The notes below the pieces were generated by a model. The model was not told where the DNA came from and made no database searches. It saw only the letters and a program-made list of their open reading frames with translations. From Neisseria sicca (lineage in GTDB: Bacteria; Pseudomonadota; Gammaproteobacteria; Burkholderiales; Neisseriaceae), in assembly GCF_003044565.1 (NCBI RefSeq), contig NZ_POXG01000007.1:62001-126000 (forward strand): a DNA stretch of 64,000 bases. The letters run 5' to 3'. Positions 44,716 to 54,607 of this stretch are shown here, piece by piece. The position numbers and the translations under genes were made by a program. Within the stretch, counting starts at the first letter, position 1, and every line of letters starts with the position of its first letter.

Positions 44716-47022
44716 TCACTCTTTCGGTGCAGGCGGTTCAATCTGTTCTTTCCAGCCGCATTCTTTTTGCGGGCAGACTTTTTCCACACCCCAGCGTTTG
44801 GTGGTTTTGATGGTTAAAACCGGCCAATGGCAGTTCGGGCATTCTTCGGCGACGGGCGGGTTCCAGGTGGCGTAGTTGCAGTCGGGATAGGTGCTGCAAC
44901 TGTAAAACAGTTTGCCGTAGCGGGATTTGCGCTCGACGAGGTTGCCTTTTTTGCATTGCGGGCATTGGACGCCGGTGTCTTTAGGTTTTTCCAACGGCTC
45001 GACGTGTTTGCATTTGGGGTAGTTCACGCAGCCAATGAATTTGCTGCCGGTGCGGCTGTATTTGTACAACAGCCGTCCGCCGCATTTGGGACATTCGCGT
45101 CCGTCGAGTTCGGCTTGTTCTGCTTCGGCTTTGGCGATGCGCTCGGCGGCTTCTTCGGCGGTTTCGTTGACGTTGCGGGTGTAGCTGCACTCGGGATAGC
45201 CGGCGCAGGCAACGAAGCGGCCCATTTTGCCGAACTTGATTTGCAGTTTGTGTTCACCGCATTTAGGACAGGTTTCGTCGAGTTCCTGCGTGGTGAATTT
45301 GGCGCGTTCGATGCCTTCTTTTTCCTCCACTTGTTTGATGAACGGTTTCCAGAATTTGTCCATCACAGGAATCCAGCGGCGTTTGCCGTCGGCGATTTCG
45401 TCGAGCTGGTCTTCGAGTTTGGCGGTGAAGTGGTAATCGACGTATTGGGCGAAGTGTTCGGTCAGGAATTTGTTGACGATGTCGCCTGTGTCGGTGGGCA
45501 TGAAGCGTTTTTGCTCAAGGGTAACGTATTCGCGGTCTTTGAGCGTGGAAATAATGCTGGCGTAGGTCGAAGGACGGCCGATGCCGTATTCTTCGAGGGC
45601 TTTAACCAGTGTGGCTTCGTTGTAGCGCGGCGGCGGGGTGGTGAAGTGTTGCTCGCCGTAGAGTTTGTCCACGGGCAGTTTGTCGCCTTCGCTCATTTCA
45701 GGCAGTTTTTTGCTGTCTTCGCCTTCTTCATCGTCGCTGCTTTCTTCGTAAACGCTGAGGAAGCCTGCGAAGGTTTGCACTTGTCCGGTTACGCGGAATA
45801 CGCCTTTACCGACGGTAATATCGACGGTGGTTTGGTCGAATTTGGCGGGCGTCATCTGACAGGCGACGGTGCGCTGCCAAATCATTTGATAGAGTTTGAA
45901 CTGGTCTGCGCTCAGGAAGGGTTTGACGCTTTCGGGCGTGCGGTACACGGAAGTCGGACGGATGGCTTCGTGCGCTTCTTGGGCGTTTTTGGATTTGGTT
46001 TTGTATTGCTTGGCGGCACTCGGCAGATATTCTTTGCCGATTTTGTTTTCGATGTAATGGCGGATTTCGGTTAACGCTTCGTCAGCCAAGTTCACGCTGT
46101 CGGTACGCATATAGGTAATCAGACCGATGGCGCCCTGCCCTACGTCAATACCTTCATACAGCTGTTGGGCGGTACGCATGGTGCGGTCGGTAGTGAAGCC
46201 GAGTTTGCGCACGGCATCCTGCTGCATGGTTGATGTCGTAAACGGCGCGGCGGGATTGCGGCTGCGCTTTTTCTTTTCGATGGCGGTAACGACGGCCTCT
46301 TTGCCTTCGAGTTCTTTCAACACATCGGCTTGCGCGGCTTCGTTCGGCAGGTCGAATTGTTCGAGTTTCGCGCCGTTGTATTGGACGAGTTTGGCGGTAA
46401 ACTTGCTGCGGCCTTTGTGGCTGTCGAGATGCACCGTCCAATATTCCTGCGCTTCAAACGCGCGGATTTCGTTTTCGCGTTCGCAAATCAGACGCAAGGC
46501 GGGACTTTGCACACGACCCGCACTCAAACCGCGGCGGATTTTTTTCCACAACAATGGCGAGAGGTTGAAACCGACCAGATAGTCCAGCGCGCGGCGGGCT
46601 TGTTGCGCATCGACCAAGTCCATTTCGATTTCGCGCGGGTTGGCGACGGCGTCGAGCACAGCGTTTTTGGTGATTTCGTGGAACACGACACGCTGCGGCT
46701 TGATGTTTTTCAGACCGCGTTTGGATTTGAGGATTTCATAAAGATGCCATGAGATGGCTTCGCCTTCCCTATCCGGGTCGGTTGCGAGGTAGATGTTTTC
46801 GGCTTCTTTGGCTCCGGCGACAATCGCATCGACGTGTTTGGCGTTGCGTTTGATCAGCTCGTATTTCATGGCGAAGTCGTGTTCGGGATCGACGGCTCCG
46901 TTTTTGGGGACGAGGTCGCGGACGTGGCCGTAGGAGGCCAGGATTTCGAAATCGCCGCCAAGGTATTTTTTCAGGGTTTTGGCTTTGGACGGTGATTCGA
47001 CGATTAAGAGGTTTTTCGCCAT
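44716..47022 (-). CDS. topA: DNA topoisomerase I
   Basis: 768 residues from MAKNLLIVESPSKAKTLKKY (toprim domain). The active-site Tyr lies in LITYMRTDSVNLA. The C-terminal third has several zinc ribbons (CPKCGEHKLQ, CPKCGGRLLYKYS, CPQCKKGNLVERK, CPNCHWPVL). It relaxes negative supercoils. The ATG at 47020-47022 follows AAAAGAGAACA; an in-frame extension to 47088 is rejected because it runs through a DUS. It follows smg, a conserved order. Confidence 0.96.
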   Translation of the reverse strand: MAKNLLIVESPSKAKTLKKYLGGDFEILASYGHVRDLVPKNGAVDPEHDFAMKYELIKRNAKHVDAIVAGAKEAENIYLATDPDREGEAISWHLYEILKSKRGLKNIKPQRVVFHEITKNAVLDAVANPREIEMDLVDAQQARRALDYLVGFNLSPLLWKKIRRGLSAGRVQSPALRLICERENEIRAFEAQEYWTVHLDSHKGRSKFTAKLVQYNGAKLEQFDLPNEAAQADVLKELEGKEAVVTAIEKKKRSRNPAAPFTTSTMQQDAVRKLGFTTDRTMRTAQQLYEGIDVGQGAIGLITYMRTDSVNLADEALTEIRHYIENKIGKEYLPSAAKQYKTKSKNAQEAHEAIRPTSVYRTPESVKPFLSADQFKLYQMIWQRTVACQMTPAKFDQTTVDITVGKGVFRVTGQVQTFAGFLSVYEESSDDEEGEDSKKLPEMSEGDKLPVDKLYGEQHFTTPPPRYNEATLVKALEEYGIGRPSTYASIISTLKDREYVTLEQKRFMPTDTGDIVNKFLTEHFAQYVDYHFTAKLEDQLDEIADGKRRWIPVMDKFWKPFIKQVEEKEGIERAKFTTQELDETCPKCGEHKLQIKFGKMGRFVACAGYPECSYTRNVNETAEEAAERIAKAEAEQAELDGRECPKCGGRLLYKYSRTGSKFIGCVNYPKCKHVEPLEKPKDTGVQCPQCKKGNLVERKSRYGKLFYSCSTYPDCNYATWNPPVAEECPNCHWPVLTIKTTKRWGVEKVCPQKECGWKEQIEPPAPKE

Positions 47023-47055
47023 TGTTTGTTCTCTTTTAATGTATTGGATGATGCG

Positions 47056-47102
47056 TTTCAGACGACCTTTCTGAACAAGCTGCGTCAAAAGGTCGTCTGA
47101 AA
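47056..47102. terminator. DUS hairpin between smg and topA
   Basis: TTTCAGACGACCTTT (47056-47070) pairs with 47088-47102. It is 5 bp past the smg stop and 34 bp before the topA start, so it may lower topA read-through. Confidence 0.55.
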
Positions 47103-47106
47103 AGGT

Positions 47107-47562
47107 TTAATGCATGGTCGCTTTGCCGTTGAGCGCGCCCATCAGGTCGTCGCCGATTAAGACGGGTAATTCGCTTTTGTGCGCCCACAATAAGAGCAAC
47201 ACCAGCACTTTCGCCGTATCGAGCGTGATTTCTTCGGGCGGGATGTGCATCAGGGCGTGGATGACGATTTCGCGCTGCTCGTAAGTGATGGCGCGTTCGG
47301 CAACCAGATACTGCATCAGCCCGATGACTTCCTGCGGCAGGTTTTCGATTTCTTCGTTGCAATACACGCGCAGGGCATGGCTGTCGAACGGCGCGGCGGA
47401 GAATTCGGACGTGTTGAACAACACTTCCATCATCATCAGCGTATTGCCGATTTCCGTGACGTCAAAACCCGCATCTTCCAACAGGCGCCCCAAATCCTCC
47501 GGCGGCGGGCAGTTGTCGAAATCTTGGAAGTGTTCGATGAGATAGGCGATGACTTCTGTCAT
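47107..47562 (-). CDS. smg: Smg protein (DUF494)
   Basis: 151 residues matching the DUF494/Smg family: [20 protein letters not shown] and the acidic C-terminal [20 protein letters not shown]. Its function is not established. It lies between dprA and topA as in many gamma- and betaproteobacteria. AAGGAACCAGC precedes the ATG. Confidence 0.93.
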   Translation of the reverse strand: MTEVIAYLIEHFQDFDNCPPPEDLGRLLEDAGFDVTEIGNTLMMMEVLFNTSEFSAAPFDSHALRVYCNEEIENLPQEVIGLMQYLVAERAITYEQREIVIHALMHIPPEEITLDTAKVLVLLLLWAHKSELPVLIGDDLMGALNGKATMH

Positions 47563-47587
47563 GCTGGTTCCTTAATGAATGAATCAA

Positions 47588-48808
47588 TTATGCTTTTATG
47601 CGCTGATAGCGTCCGCCCGGCAAGGCGGCGACGATGCCGTCGAGTTCGTATTCCAGCAGTCGGGCGTAAACGTCTGCCGCCGCCCATGCAGTTTGCTGCG
47701 CCAACATATCGGGATGCACGGGGTCGTAACCCATGGCGTTCAGCAGTTCGTCTTCCGCTGTCGGCGCGGCAACCGTATGGGCTTGCGCCGGCTGTTTTCG
47801 GACATCAAGGTCGTCTGAAAACGGCAAAACAGGTTCAGACGACGTCTCTCTGACGGCAGTGCGTTTTTCCGTTTTTTTGTTTTTCTTATTTATAGAATAT
47901 GATGGAACTGCCGCATTTTGCAATAGCCCCGGACATTCGTGAAGGATGTCGTCCAAACATTCCACCAATTTCGCGCCGTCTTTAATCAGCTTGTGGCAGC
48001 CTTTACTGTGCGGATTGTCTATCGAACCGGGCACCGCCATCACCTCCCGCCCCATCTCCGCCGCCAGCTTGGCGGTAATCAACGAACCGGATTCCAAAGC
48101 GGCCTCGACCACCAGCGTAACCTGCGACAACGCGGCAATCAGGCGGTTGCGGCGCGGGAAGTTGCCCGCAAACGGGCGCGTATCCAAAGGGAACTCGCTG
48201 ACAATCAGTCCTTTTTCGGCGATTTCATAGGCAAGGTTTTTATTGGACGGCGGGTAAATGCGGTCTATGCCCGTCCCCCATACGGCGATGGTGCCGCCAT
48301 CTGCCTGCAATGCACCTTGATGGGCGGCGGTGTCGATACCCGAAGCCATACCCGACACGACGGGAATATCCTTTTCGCTCAACGCCTTGCCGAAATCTTT
48401 GGCAATCCGCATCGCCTGCGGCGTGGCATGGCGGCTGCCGACAATGGCGGCGGAAGGTTTGTGCAGCAGTTGCACGTTGCCGCGCAAAAACAAAACCGGC
48501 GGCGCGGTGATGCCCTGCGTCAGCATTTCAGGAAAATCCTCATCTTGCAGCAGCAACAAACGGCAGCCGTCCTGCGTTTCCCATTGCAACGCGGCTTCCG
48601 CAGCCTTTTGCGCCAACGCCCGTTTTTCGCCGTTTCGCCAAGATTCGGCTGCCTGCTTGTGGCGCACTATCGTGGCGATTTGCTCCGCAGGAGCGTCCAG
48701 CGCGGCTTTCGCGCTGCCGAAACGTTGCAGCAGGAGCAAGAAGCCCTCCGCGCCGACATAAGGCGTAAACGCCAGTTGCAGCCAGTCAAGGCGGTCGTTT
48801 TCCGTCAT
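47588..48808 (-). CDS. dprA: DNA-processing protein DprA
   Basis: 406 residues. The Rossmann-like core has VGSRHATPQAM, SGMASGIDTAAHQGAL, TIAVWGTGIDRIYPP and FPRRNRLIAAL. A winged-helix C-terminal domain (about 335-400) follows a low-complexity linker (YSINKKNKKTEKRTA). DprA loads RecA on incoming single strands during natural transformation, in keeping with the dense DUS content here. The ATG at 48806-48808 was chosen; a TTG immediately upstream is equivalent. AAGGGGACATAATTG is in front. Confidence 0.95.
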   Translation of the reverse strand: MTENDRLDWLQLAFTPYVGAEGFLLLLQRFGSAKAALDAPAEQIATIVRHKQAAESWRNGEKRALAQKAAEAALQWETQDGCRLLLLQDEDFPEMLTQGITAPPVLFLRGNVQLLHKPSAAIVGSRHATPQAMRIAKDFGKALSEKDIPVVSGMASGIDTAAHQGALQADGGTIAVWGTGIDRIYPPSNKNLAYEIAEKGLIVSEFPLDTRPFAGNFPRRNRLIAALSQVTLVVEAALESGSLITAKLAAEMGREVMAVPGSIDNPHSKGCHKLIKDGAKLVECLDDILHECPGLLQNAAVPSYSINKKNKKTEKRTAVRETSSEPVLPFSDDLDVRKQPAQAHTVAAPTAEDELLNAMGYDPVHPDMLAQQTAWAAADVYARLLEYELDGIVAALPGGRYQRIKA

Positions 48809-48826
48809 CAATTATGTCCCCTTGTT

Positions 48827-48865
48827 GTTTTCAGACGACCTTTGTTCGGGAGGTCGTCTGAAAAC
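48827..48865. terminator. DUS hairpin upstream of dprA
   Basis: GTTTTCAGACGACCT, a 9-nt loop and the exact complement, beginning 19 bp before the dprA ATG. It lies in the 5' region, so it is more likely an uptake site or leader structure than a terminator. Confidence 0.45.
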
Positions 48866-49275
48866 AGATAAATGTCAGTATTCAAAGATTGAGCGGCAAA
48901 CTTTAAACCGATACGGCGTTCCCGCGCCAGCTTCCGGTTTCGTGTCTGTTCACCGTCATGCGAATGCTGCCAAACAGTCGGCAGCCCGTTAGTAACTTTT
49001 GTAATATTTTTATATTCTACACGATACGGTAGAAATATCCGTTATTCAGATGATTGTCGCACGCAGCCGTGATTCCTTCTCACCCTGCACGGAAATGGCG
49101 CACTCAATATAGTGGATTAAATTTAAACCAGTACGGCGTTGCCTCGCCTTGCCGTACTATTTGTACTGTCTGCGGCTTCGTCTCCTTGTCCTGATTTAAA
49201 TTTAATCCACTATAAATGAACCGGATTCGCATCAGTGGGTTGGATACGGCAAAAGCGAACAGATTAATGGCAAAC
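48866..49275. other. gene-free interval between dprA and ntrX
   Basis: No ORF with support. It has a Correia element (49108-49214) and otherwise unremarkable sequence; the ntrX terminator follows. Confidence 0.55.
49108..49214. repeat. Correia repeat element (107 bp)
   Basis: Ends TATAGTGGATTAAATTTAAA and inverse; interior GTACGGCGTTGCCTCGCC is typical of the short class. Confidence 0.93.
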
Positions 49276-49326
49276 AAGGTCGTCTGAAAACATACCGCGG
49301 CGTGCCGTATGCTTTCAGACGACCTT
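49276..49326 (-). terminator. DUS hairpin terminator of ntrX
   Basis: AAGGTCGTCTGAAA (49276-49289) pairs with 49313-49326, and the GC-rich loop contains its own CATACCG/CGTATG stem. It starts 17 bp after the ntrX stop. Confidence 0.7.
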
Positions 49327-49342
49327 TTGTCCTACTACCGCC

Positions 49343-50626
49343 CTACTCTTCTGCTTTTTCCGCTGCGCTGCGGCGGGAAACGCTGATGCCTAATTGTTTG
49401 AGTTTGCGGTAGAGGTGCGTGCGCTCCAGACCGACTTTTTGGGCGACACGGCTCATGTTTTGCCCTTCTTGGGCGATGTGGTACTCGAAATAGCGGCGTT
49501 CCAACTCTTCACGCAGTTCGCGCAAAGGCATGTTGAAATTGAAACCGCCGACGATTTCGGTGGCGACTGTCGCCCGTTTTTGCCCCAATGCGGCAACGAC
49601 CGCCTGCTCGTGGACTTCTTGTCCGTCCGCCTCCAGCATCAGGTTTTTCACGACGCTGCGGAGCTGGTCAAAATTACCCGGCCAGTTGTATTGGCACAGG
49701 ACGGTCAGCGAGCCGTTGCTGAATTTGACGGGCTGGATTTTTTCGCTGTCTGCCAATTCGGTCATGACTTGGTTAACCAAGAAGGCGATGTCTTCGGATT
49801 GGCTGCGCAACGGCGGAATGCTGATAACATTGCCGGAAAGCAGTTCGGACAACTTGGCATCGGCAATGGCATCAGCCGGGCTTTCATCGGCGGCGTGGCT
49901 GCCCGCGACAATAACGCGCACGTTGTAACGGTCTGCCTTGCCGAGGATGAAGCTGATGCCGTTTTGGATGTTTTTACTGTACTGCGCGGCATCACCGAGA
50001 TAAAGCGTGCCGCCCGATGCTTTTTGCAGCAGCTCTAAAGGCGCATCGGCGATGAGTTCAACGCGGCTGAGTCCGACCCAAGGCGTGCCGCTTTTGTGGA
50101 AATAACGGGCAACGATTTCAAACGGCGAACCGGTTTCGCCGCTGAGCAGCACGGGGCCGCTTTTTTTCACGGCAGACTCGAGCTGCTGTTTGAATTCCTG
50201 AATGGCGGGGCTGTTGCCGAGCTTATCGAAGGACAAGCCCGCCGCCATCTGCATTTCGCCGTGTTTGAGGGCGCGGTCGACGGTAGAGAGCAGCTTTTGC
50301 AGGGCAATCGGTTTTTCCAGAAAATCGAGCGCGCCGATTTTGGTGGCTTCAACGGCGGTGTCGATGCTGGCGTGTCCGCTCATCATCACCACGGGCATGT
50401 TGAGCTGTCCGTTTTTCGCCCACTCTTTGAGCAGGGTAATCCCGTCGCAGTCGGGCATCCATATGTCCAACAACACCATGGCGGGACGGGTCTGGTGGCG
50501 CAGTTGGCGCGCCTCTTCGGCGTTTTCCGCCAAAGCCACGGAATAACCTTCGTCTTGGAGGATTTCCGAGAGCAAATCACGGATACCTACTTCGTCATCT
50601 ACAATTAAAATATCACTGCTACGCAT
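49343..50626 (-). CDS. ntrX: NtrX-type response regulator with degenerate AAA+ domain
   Basis: 427 residues. The receiver domain has Asp10/Asp11, phospho-acceptor Asp54 and Lys105. The central sigma-54-type domain is decayed: the Walker A position reads GETGSPFE (163-170) without the GK(T/S), the GAFTGA loop is missing, and Walker B reads TLYLGDA. The Fis-type helix-turn-helix at the C-terminus (about 385-412) is intact. It therefore cannot act as an ATP-driven sigma-54 activator and probably works as a simple DNA-binding regulator. It overlaps ntrY by 8 bp. Known NtrYX targets in gonococcus are respiratory genes. Confidence 0.92.
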   Translation of the reverse strand: MRSSDILIVDDEVGIRDLLSEILQDEGYSVALAENAEEARQLRHQTRPAMVLLDIWMPDCDGITLLKEWAKNGQLNMPVVMMSGHASIDTAVEATKIGALDFLEKPIALQKLLSTVDRALKHGEMQMAAGLSFDKLGNSPAIQEFKQQLESAVKKSGPVLLSGETGSPFEIVARYFHKSGTPWVGLSRVELIADAPLELLQKASGGTLYLGDAAQYSKNIQNGISFILGKADRYNVRVIVAGSHAADESPADAIADAKLSELLSGNVISIPPLRSQSEDIAFLVNQVMTELADSEKIQPVKFSNGSLTVLCQYNWPGNFDQLRSVVKNLMLEADGQEVHEQAVVAALGQKRATVATEIVGGFNFNMPLRELREELERRYFEYHIAQEGQNMSRVAQKVGLERTHLYRKLKQLGISVSRRSAAEKAEE

Positions 50627-52742
50627 AAGTTTCTACCAATCGGGGTAAGGCTATTTTCACACACGCGCCGCCTTCGTTCTGATTGCTCAGGCTGATGCGG
50701 CCGCCGTGCTCTTCGATGATTTTCTTCACAACGGGCAATCCCAGTCCCGTACCTGTCGGTTTGTCGGTTACATACGGCTCGAAGGCATTATGTAGCATTT
50801 CTTTGCTGAAACCTTTGCCGTTGTTACACACGGTCAATAAAACCTGTCCGTCGTTATCTTCGCCGACGCTGACATTCACTTGGGGAACTTCTGCCTCTTC
50901 CGCCGCTTCCGCCGCGTTTTTAAAGATATTGTGCAATACCTGCCGCATGGCGGTGGTATCGGCGGAAATCGGCTGCGGCTTGTCGGACAAGTTCGGAACA
51001 AAGCGGCACGCCCCGCCTTCGTATAGCAGCAGCACTTCTTCAACCAAGCGGTTCAAATCGTGTTTTTCAAAATTCAGCGACGGCGCGCGGGCGTAATTGC
51101 GGAAGGCTTCGACCATTTCTTTCAATGCCGCCACCTGTTTGACGATGGTGTCGGTCGAACGGCTGAGGATTTGGGCGTGTTGTTCGTCCAATTTATCATG
51201 CAATTTCCATGCCAATCTCTCGGCGGAAAGTTGGATAGGCGTGAGCGGATTGCGGATTTCATGCGCCAACCGTTTCGCTACTTCGCCCCATGCGGCTTCT
51301 TTTTGGGCGCGGATGAGGACGGTGATGTCGTCAATCACCATCACCACGCCGTTGTCGTTGTCGTCGGGCAGGATGGTGGCTTTACCCAAAAGAATCCGCG
51401 CATCGTCGGGGGCGGCGTATTCGACTTGGACGGGTTTGGCGGCATTAGCGGTTTCTTCAATGGCGGCAAACACTTCGGCAAGCAGGGTTTGTTGCGGCGA
51501 TTGTCCGCGCCAGTCGTGCCAGTTGCTGCCCCACAGCGGCACCAATTCAATGCCCAAAATCCGTTCGGCGGCTTTGTTGAAGGTTTTCAGACGACCTTCG
51601 GCATCCAAAGTAATCACGCCCGTGGTCAAGCTTTCCAACACGCATTCGAGATAGTGGCGCGCCGCTTCTTCGCGCAGGCGGTTGTTCTCGTCGGCTTCTT
51701 TGGCAATGGCAAGCTGTTCGGTCATGTGATTGAACAACTGGGTCAACCTACCGAATTCGTCGTTGCGGAACACGGGGCGTTTCTGGCTGAAATCGCCCTG
51801 CGCCACCGCCCTTGCGCCTTCTGCCAACGACAACACCGGCTCGACGAAGCGGCGGGCGAAATACAGCGCCATCACCAAGGCAAGGAAAATAGCCAACAGC
51901 GCGGCAACCAGCAAAGTCGCCAAGAAGAAGGTTTGCAGGCCTTGTTTGGTGTAGCTCAATTCGGCGTATTTCGCCCGCGCCGCTTCAATCAGCGTCGCGT
52001 CTTGCGCCACATCCTGCGGGATGGGCTGGCGGAAAAACAAGGCGTAATCGCGTCCGTTGTGCGCGCCGATGAGCATCCAGCCTTGCGCGTACAAGACATT
52101 TTCTATGTTTTCCAAACTGCGTATCGAGCCGGTCTGCTCCAGCGTATCCCATCCTTCTTTGTCGAGTTCGGGCTGGTTTAGTTTCAGCGGATTGACACTT
52201 TTCTCGGTTTTATGGGTTTTGACATCATAGAGCGAAAGTTGGGTAAAGCCGCCCGATTTAGCCGCATTTGTCAGGGCTTTGCCCAAGTCGCCGTCCACAG
52301 ACGCGGTGCTGATCAGGTCGATTTGCACCGGCGTAGCGTTGCTGACGGCGTTGTCCACTGCCAGATTCAGCGCGGATTTGCTCAAGTTCAGACTGCGTTC
52401 GAGGGCTTCGTGGGTATCGTTGCCGAACCATGAATTAATCGTGCCGTTGATGAACTGCGCAGAAATGCCGAACAGGAACACACCCGGCAATACCGCCACC
52501 AGCGTAAACATCCCCGACAGCCGCCGCGCAATCTGCGAACCGAACACACCCTTGCTTTTGTCGCGCATGAGGAGCAGGACGTAGCGCGTCAAAACCGATA
52601 CCAACACCAGCATCAGCAGCGCACATAGGGCGATAATCCACCAGAAATATTCCGCTAGCGGGCTGGTGCTGCCCGTTGCGACGGTCAGTCCGTAAAGCAG
52701 TCCTACCGCCGCCAACACGGCAATCAGGAGAAAGCGGCGCAT
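50619..52742 (-). CDS. ntrY: NtrY sensor histidine kinase
   Basis: 707 residues: N-terminal TM helices (about 3-20, 34-57, 85-110), an extracytoplasmic sensor loop (about 110-280), another TM (about 285-310), HAMP (RRFVEPVLSLAEGARAVAQG), PAS, and kinase core with AHEIRNPLTPIQLSAERLAW, N box, NGKGFSKE and GTGLGLPVVKKI. It phosphorylates NtrX. Cotranscribed with DUF4390 upstream and ntrX downstream. Confidence 0.94.
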   Translation of the reverse strand: MRRFLLIAVLAAVGLLYGLTVATGSTSPLAEYFWWIIALCALLMLVLVSVLTRYVLLLMRDKSKGVFGSQIARRLSGMFTLVAVLPGVFLFGISAQFINGTINSWFGNDTHEALERSLNLSKSALNLAVDNAVSNATPVQIDLISTASVDGDLGKALTNAAKSGGFTQLSLYDVKTHKTEKSVNPLKLNQPELDKEGWDTLEQTGSIRSLENIENVLYAQGWMLIGAHNGRDYALFFRQPIPQDVAQDATLIEAARAKYAELSYTKQGLQTFFLATLLVAALLAIFLALVMALYFARRFVEPVLSLAEGARAVAQGDFSQKRPVFRNDEFGRLTQLFNHMTEQLAIAKEADENNRLREEAARHYLECVLESLTTGVITLDAEGRLKTFNKAAERILGIELVPLWGSNWHDWRGQSPQQTLLAEVFAAIEETANAAKPVQVEYAAPDDARILLGKATILPDDNDNGVVMVIDDITVLIRAQKEAAWGEVAKRLAHEIRNPLTPIQLSAERLAWKLHDKLDEQHAQILSRSTDTIVKQVAALKEMVEAFRNYARAPSLNFEKHDLNRLVEEVLLLYEGGACRFVPNLSDKPQPISADTTAMRQVLHNIFKNAAEAAEEAEVPQVNVSVGEDNDGQVLLTVCNNGKGFSKEMLHNAFEPYVTDKPTGTGLGLPVVKKIIEEHGGRISLSNQNEGGACVKIALPRLVETYA

Positions 52743-52745
52743 GGT

Positions 52746-53339
52746 TTACTCCTGAGAGATGGTCAGCGACTTCCAGCCGGAATCCAAGTGCCAGTTTTTA
52801 GAAGTCAATGCGTTGATTTGGAAGGGTTTGGGCAGCTTCGCCGTCGAGAGCAGCAGGCGGATTTCGGCTTGTGTGTCTTTCGCTGAGACGCCGCTTAACG
52901 CGCCTTTGGACAGCACTTTCCAGTTGGCGACCGCCCCTACGCCGCGCAAGGCGGTATCGAGCGTGTCGTATTCGGTGGAAAACGTGCCGACGGTTATGCG
53001 GTAGCGGTTGGTCAGCGGATGGAAGGAAAGTTTGTAGTGGATGGTGTTGTCGCTGTTGAGCAGCTGGTCAAACTTGAAGCGGTAAGACGGCATGGAAGGC
53101 GCAGAAAGCTGCCAGCTCAAAGTGAAATTCAACGGCACACCCTGCCGGAGCGCCTGTTTGAGCTGGTCGGGCAAATCGGTGCGGAAACGGCTGCTGACGG
53201 AAAGCTGTCCGGTATCGGTCAGCTTCGCCTCGGAGCGGGTCACACTGATGCCCTCCGCCGCCGCATTCAGCGACAGGGTGAGCAACAGCGTTCCAAACAG
53301 CCGTTTACTGCTTTTTGATAAGCGCGTAATAAAAGCCAT
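52746..53339 (-). CDS. DUF4390 exported protein
   Basis: 197 residues with a signal peptide (KRLFGTLLLTLSLNAAAEG). The mature part is beta-rich and has the DUF4390 pattern: GVPLNFTLSWQLSAP, YRFKFDQLL, LSFHPLTNRYRITVG. It overlaps the end of rsmB by 35 bp. The order rsmB-DUF4390-ntrY-ntrX is conserved in betaproteobacteria, suggesting a link to NtrY sensing. The ATG at 53337-53339 was chosen to give a clean signal peptide; there is no clear Shine-Dalgarno. Confidence 0.85.
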   Translation of the reverse strand: MAFITRLSKSSKRLFGTLLLTLSLNAAAEGISVTRSEAKLTDTGQLSVSSRFRTDLPDQLKQALRQGVPLNFTLSWQLSAPSMPSYRFKFDQLLNSDNTIHYKLSFHPLTNRYRITVGTFSTEYDTLDTALRGVGAVANWKVLSKGALSGVSAKDTQAEIRLLLSTAKLPKPFQINALTSKNWHLDSGWKSLTISQE

Positions 53340-54564
53340 CTTGATGTTTGTTCGGTAAAAGCACACGCGATTCGATCAGCTCGGCATCGGCGTGGCGGTT
53401 GAGGAATTTTTGCAACTGAACGTCGTTTTCTTCGACGAACACCGAGCAGGTGGCAAGCAGCATTCTGCCGTTTTTCGTCAGGGTTTGCCAAAGCGCGTCC
53501 AGCAATGCCTCCTGCTGACGGGCGGTTTTGGCGGCATCGGTCGGACGGCGCAGCCATTTCACGTCGGGATTGCGCCGCGCCACACCCGAAGCGGTACACG
53601 GCACGTCGGCAAGGATGGCGTCGAAAGGCTTTCCATCATACCACGCCGCCAAGTCCTGCGCATCGGCGCAAGTCAGAGCGGTCGTCTGAAACCCCAAACG
53701 GTCAATATTGTCCTTCACCCTTTTCAGACGACCTTCGTCTATGTCCAAAGCGGTTACATGACAATCCGCCAATTCCAACATATGCCCTGTTTTCCCGCCC
53801 GGCGCGGCGCACGCATCCAAAATCCGTTCGCCGTCTTTAGGGTTTAACAGATACGCCGCCTGCTGCGCGCCGAAATCCTGCACCGACACCAGCCCTTCGG
53901 CAAAACCGGGCAGCCGGCTGACGGGAACCGCCTCGTCCAGCGTTACCGCATATTCGTCCAACGCCTTAGCCGCAATACCTTCTGCCGCCAGCTTTTCCAA
54001 ATACGATTCGGCATTGCCGTGGCGGCGATTGACCCGCAGCGTCATCGGCGGATGCGATTGCAGCGCGGTGGTGATGTTGTGCCAGTGTTTCGGATAATGG
54101 TTTTTCAGGTATGCTACCCACCACAGCGGCAGGTTGTGTTTCGCCACATCGTCTTTTTTGCACGAAGCCTCCAGCTTCTCCCGCTCGCGCAAAAACCGCC
54201 GCAAAATCGCGTTGGCAAACGAGCGGAACTGCCCGCGCCCGATTTTCGCGATGCTCTCGACCGCCTCGTTGACCACCGCATGAGGCGCGTTGCGCGTGTA
54301 ATGCAGTTGGTACATCGCCGCCAAAAGCAGGCTTTCGAGCTGCGGATTGTCAATCGGCTTTTTCAGCATCTGCGCGAGCATATGTTTCAAACTGCCCAAA
54401 TAACGCTGGCAGCCGTAGGCAATATCCTGCAACGCGCCGTTTTCCTGCGCCGTCAGCTCGGGATGCGCCGCGCGGATTTGCGCCAACACATCCTGAAGGT
54501 TGCGCCCTTCGGCGACTGCCGCAATGCTGTCGGCGGCGAGTTTTTGGGCGAGAGACATACTCAT
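53305..54564 (-). CDS. rsmB: 16S rRNA (cytosine(967)-C5)-methyltransferase RsmB
   Basis: 419 residues: N-terminal NusB-like helical domain (about 1-135), then a Rossmann methyltransferase with DACAAPGGKTGHML, catalytic ADVPCTASG and TCSV (second Cys). RsmB makes m5C967. First gene of the rsmB-DUF4390-ntrYX run, with a Correia element 44 bp upstream. Confidence 0.96.
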   Translation of the reverse strand: MSMSLAQKLAADSIAAVAEGRNLQDVLAQIRAAHPELTAQENGALQDIAYGCQRYLGSLKHMLAQMLKKPIDNPQLESLLLAAMYQLHYTRNAPHAVVNEAVESIAKIGRGQFRSFANAILRRFLREREKLEASCKKDDVAKHNLPLWWVAYLKNHYPKHWHNITTALQSHPPMTLRVNRRHGNAESYLEKLAAEGIAAKALDEYAVTLDEAVPVSRLPGFAEGLVSVQDFGAQQAAYLLNPKDGERILDACAAPGGKTGHMLELADCHVTALDIDEGRLKRVKDNIDRLGFQTTALTCADAQDLAAWYDGKPFDAILADVPCTASGVARRNPDVKWLRRPTDAAKTARQQEALLDALWQTLTKNGRMLLATCSVFVEENDVQLQKFLNRHADAELIESRVLLPNKHQDGFYYALIKKQ

Positions 54565-54607
54565 AAATTCAATTCCTTAAATGACTGCTGTGGTTCGATT
54601 TGTTCGT

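Noticed and set aside
44827-46074. 415-codon plus-strand ORF opposite topA
   Set aside because: Antisense shadow of topA; the translation is Phe/Gly/Val-rich without motifs.
51060-52181. 373-codon plus-strand ORF opposite ntrY
   Set aside because: Low-complexity Phe/Gly/Arg-rich translation typical of antisense to a GC-rich gene; ntrY has all kinase motifs.
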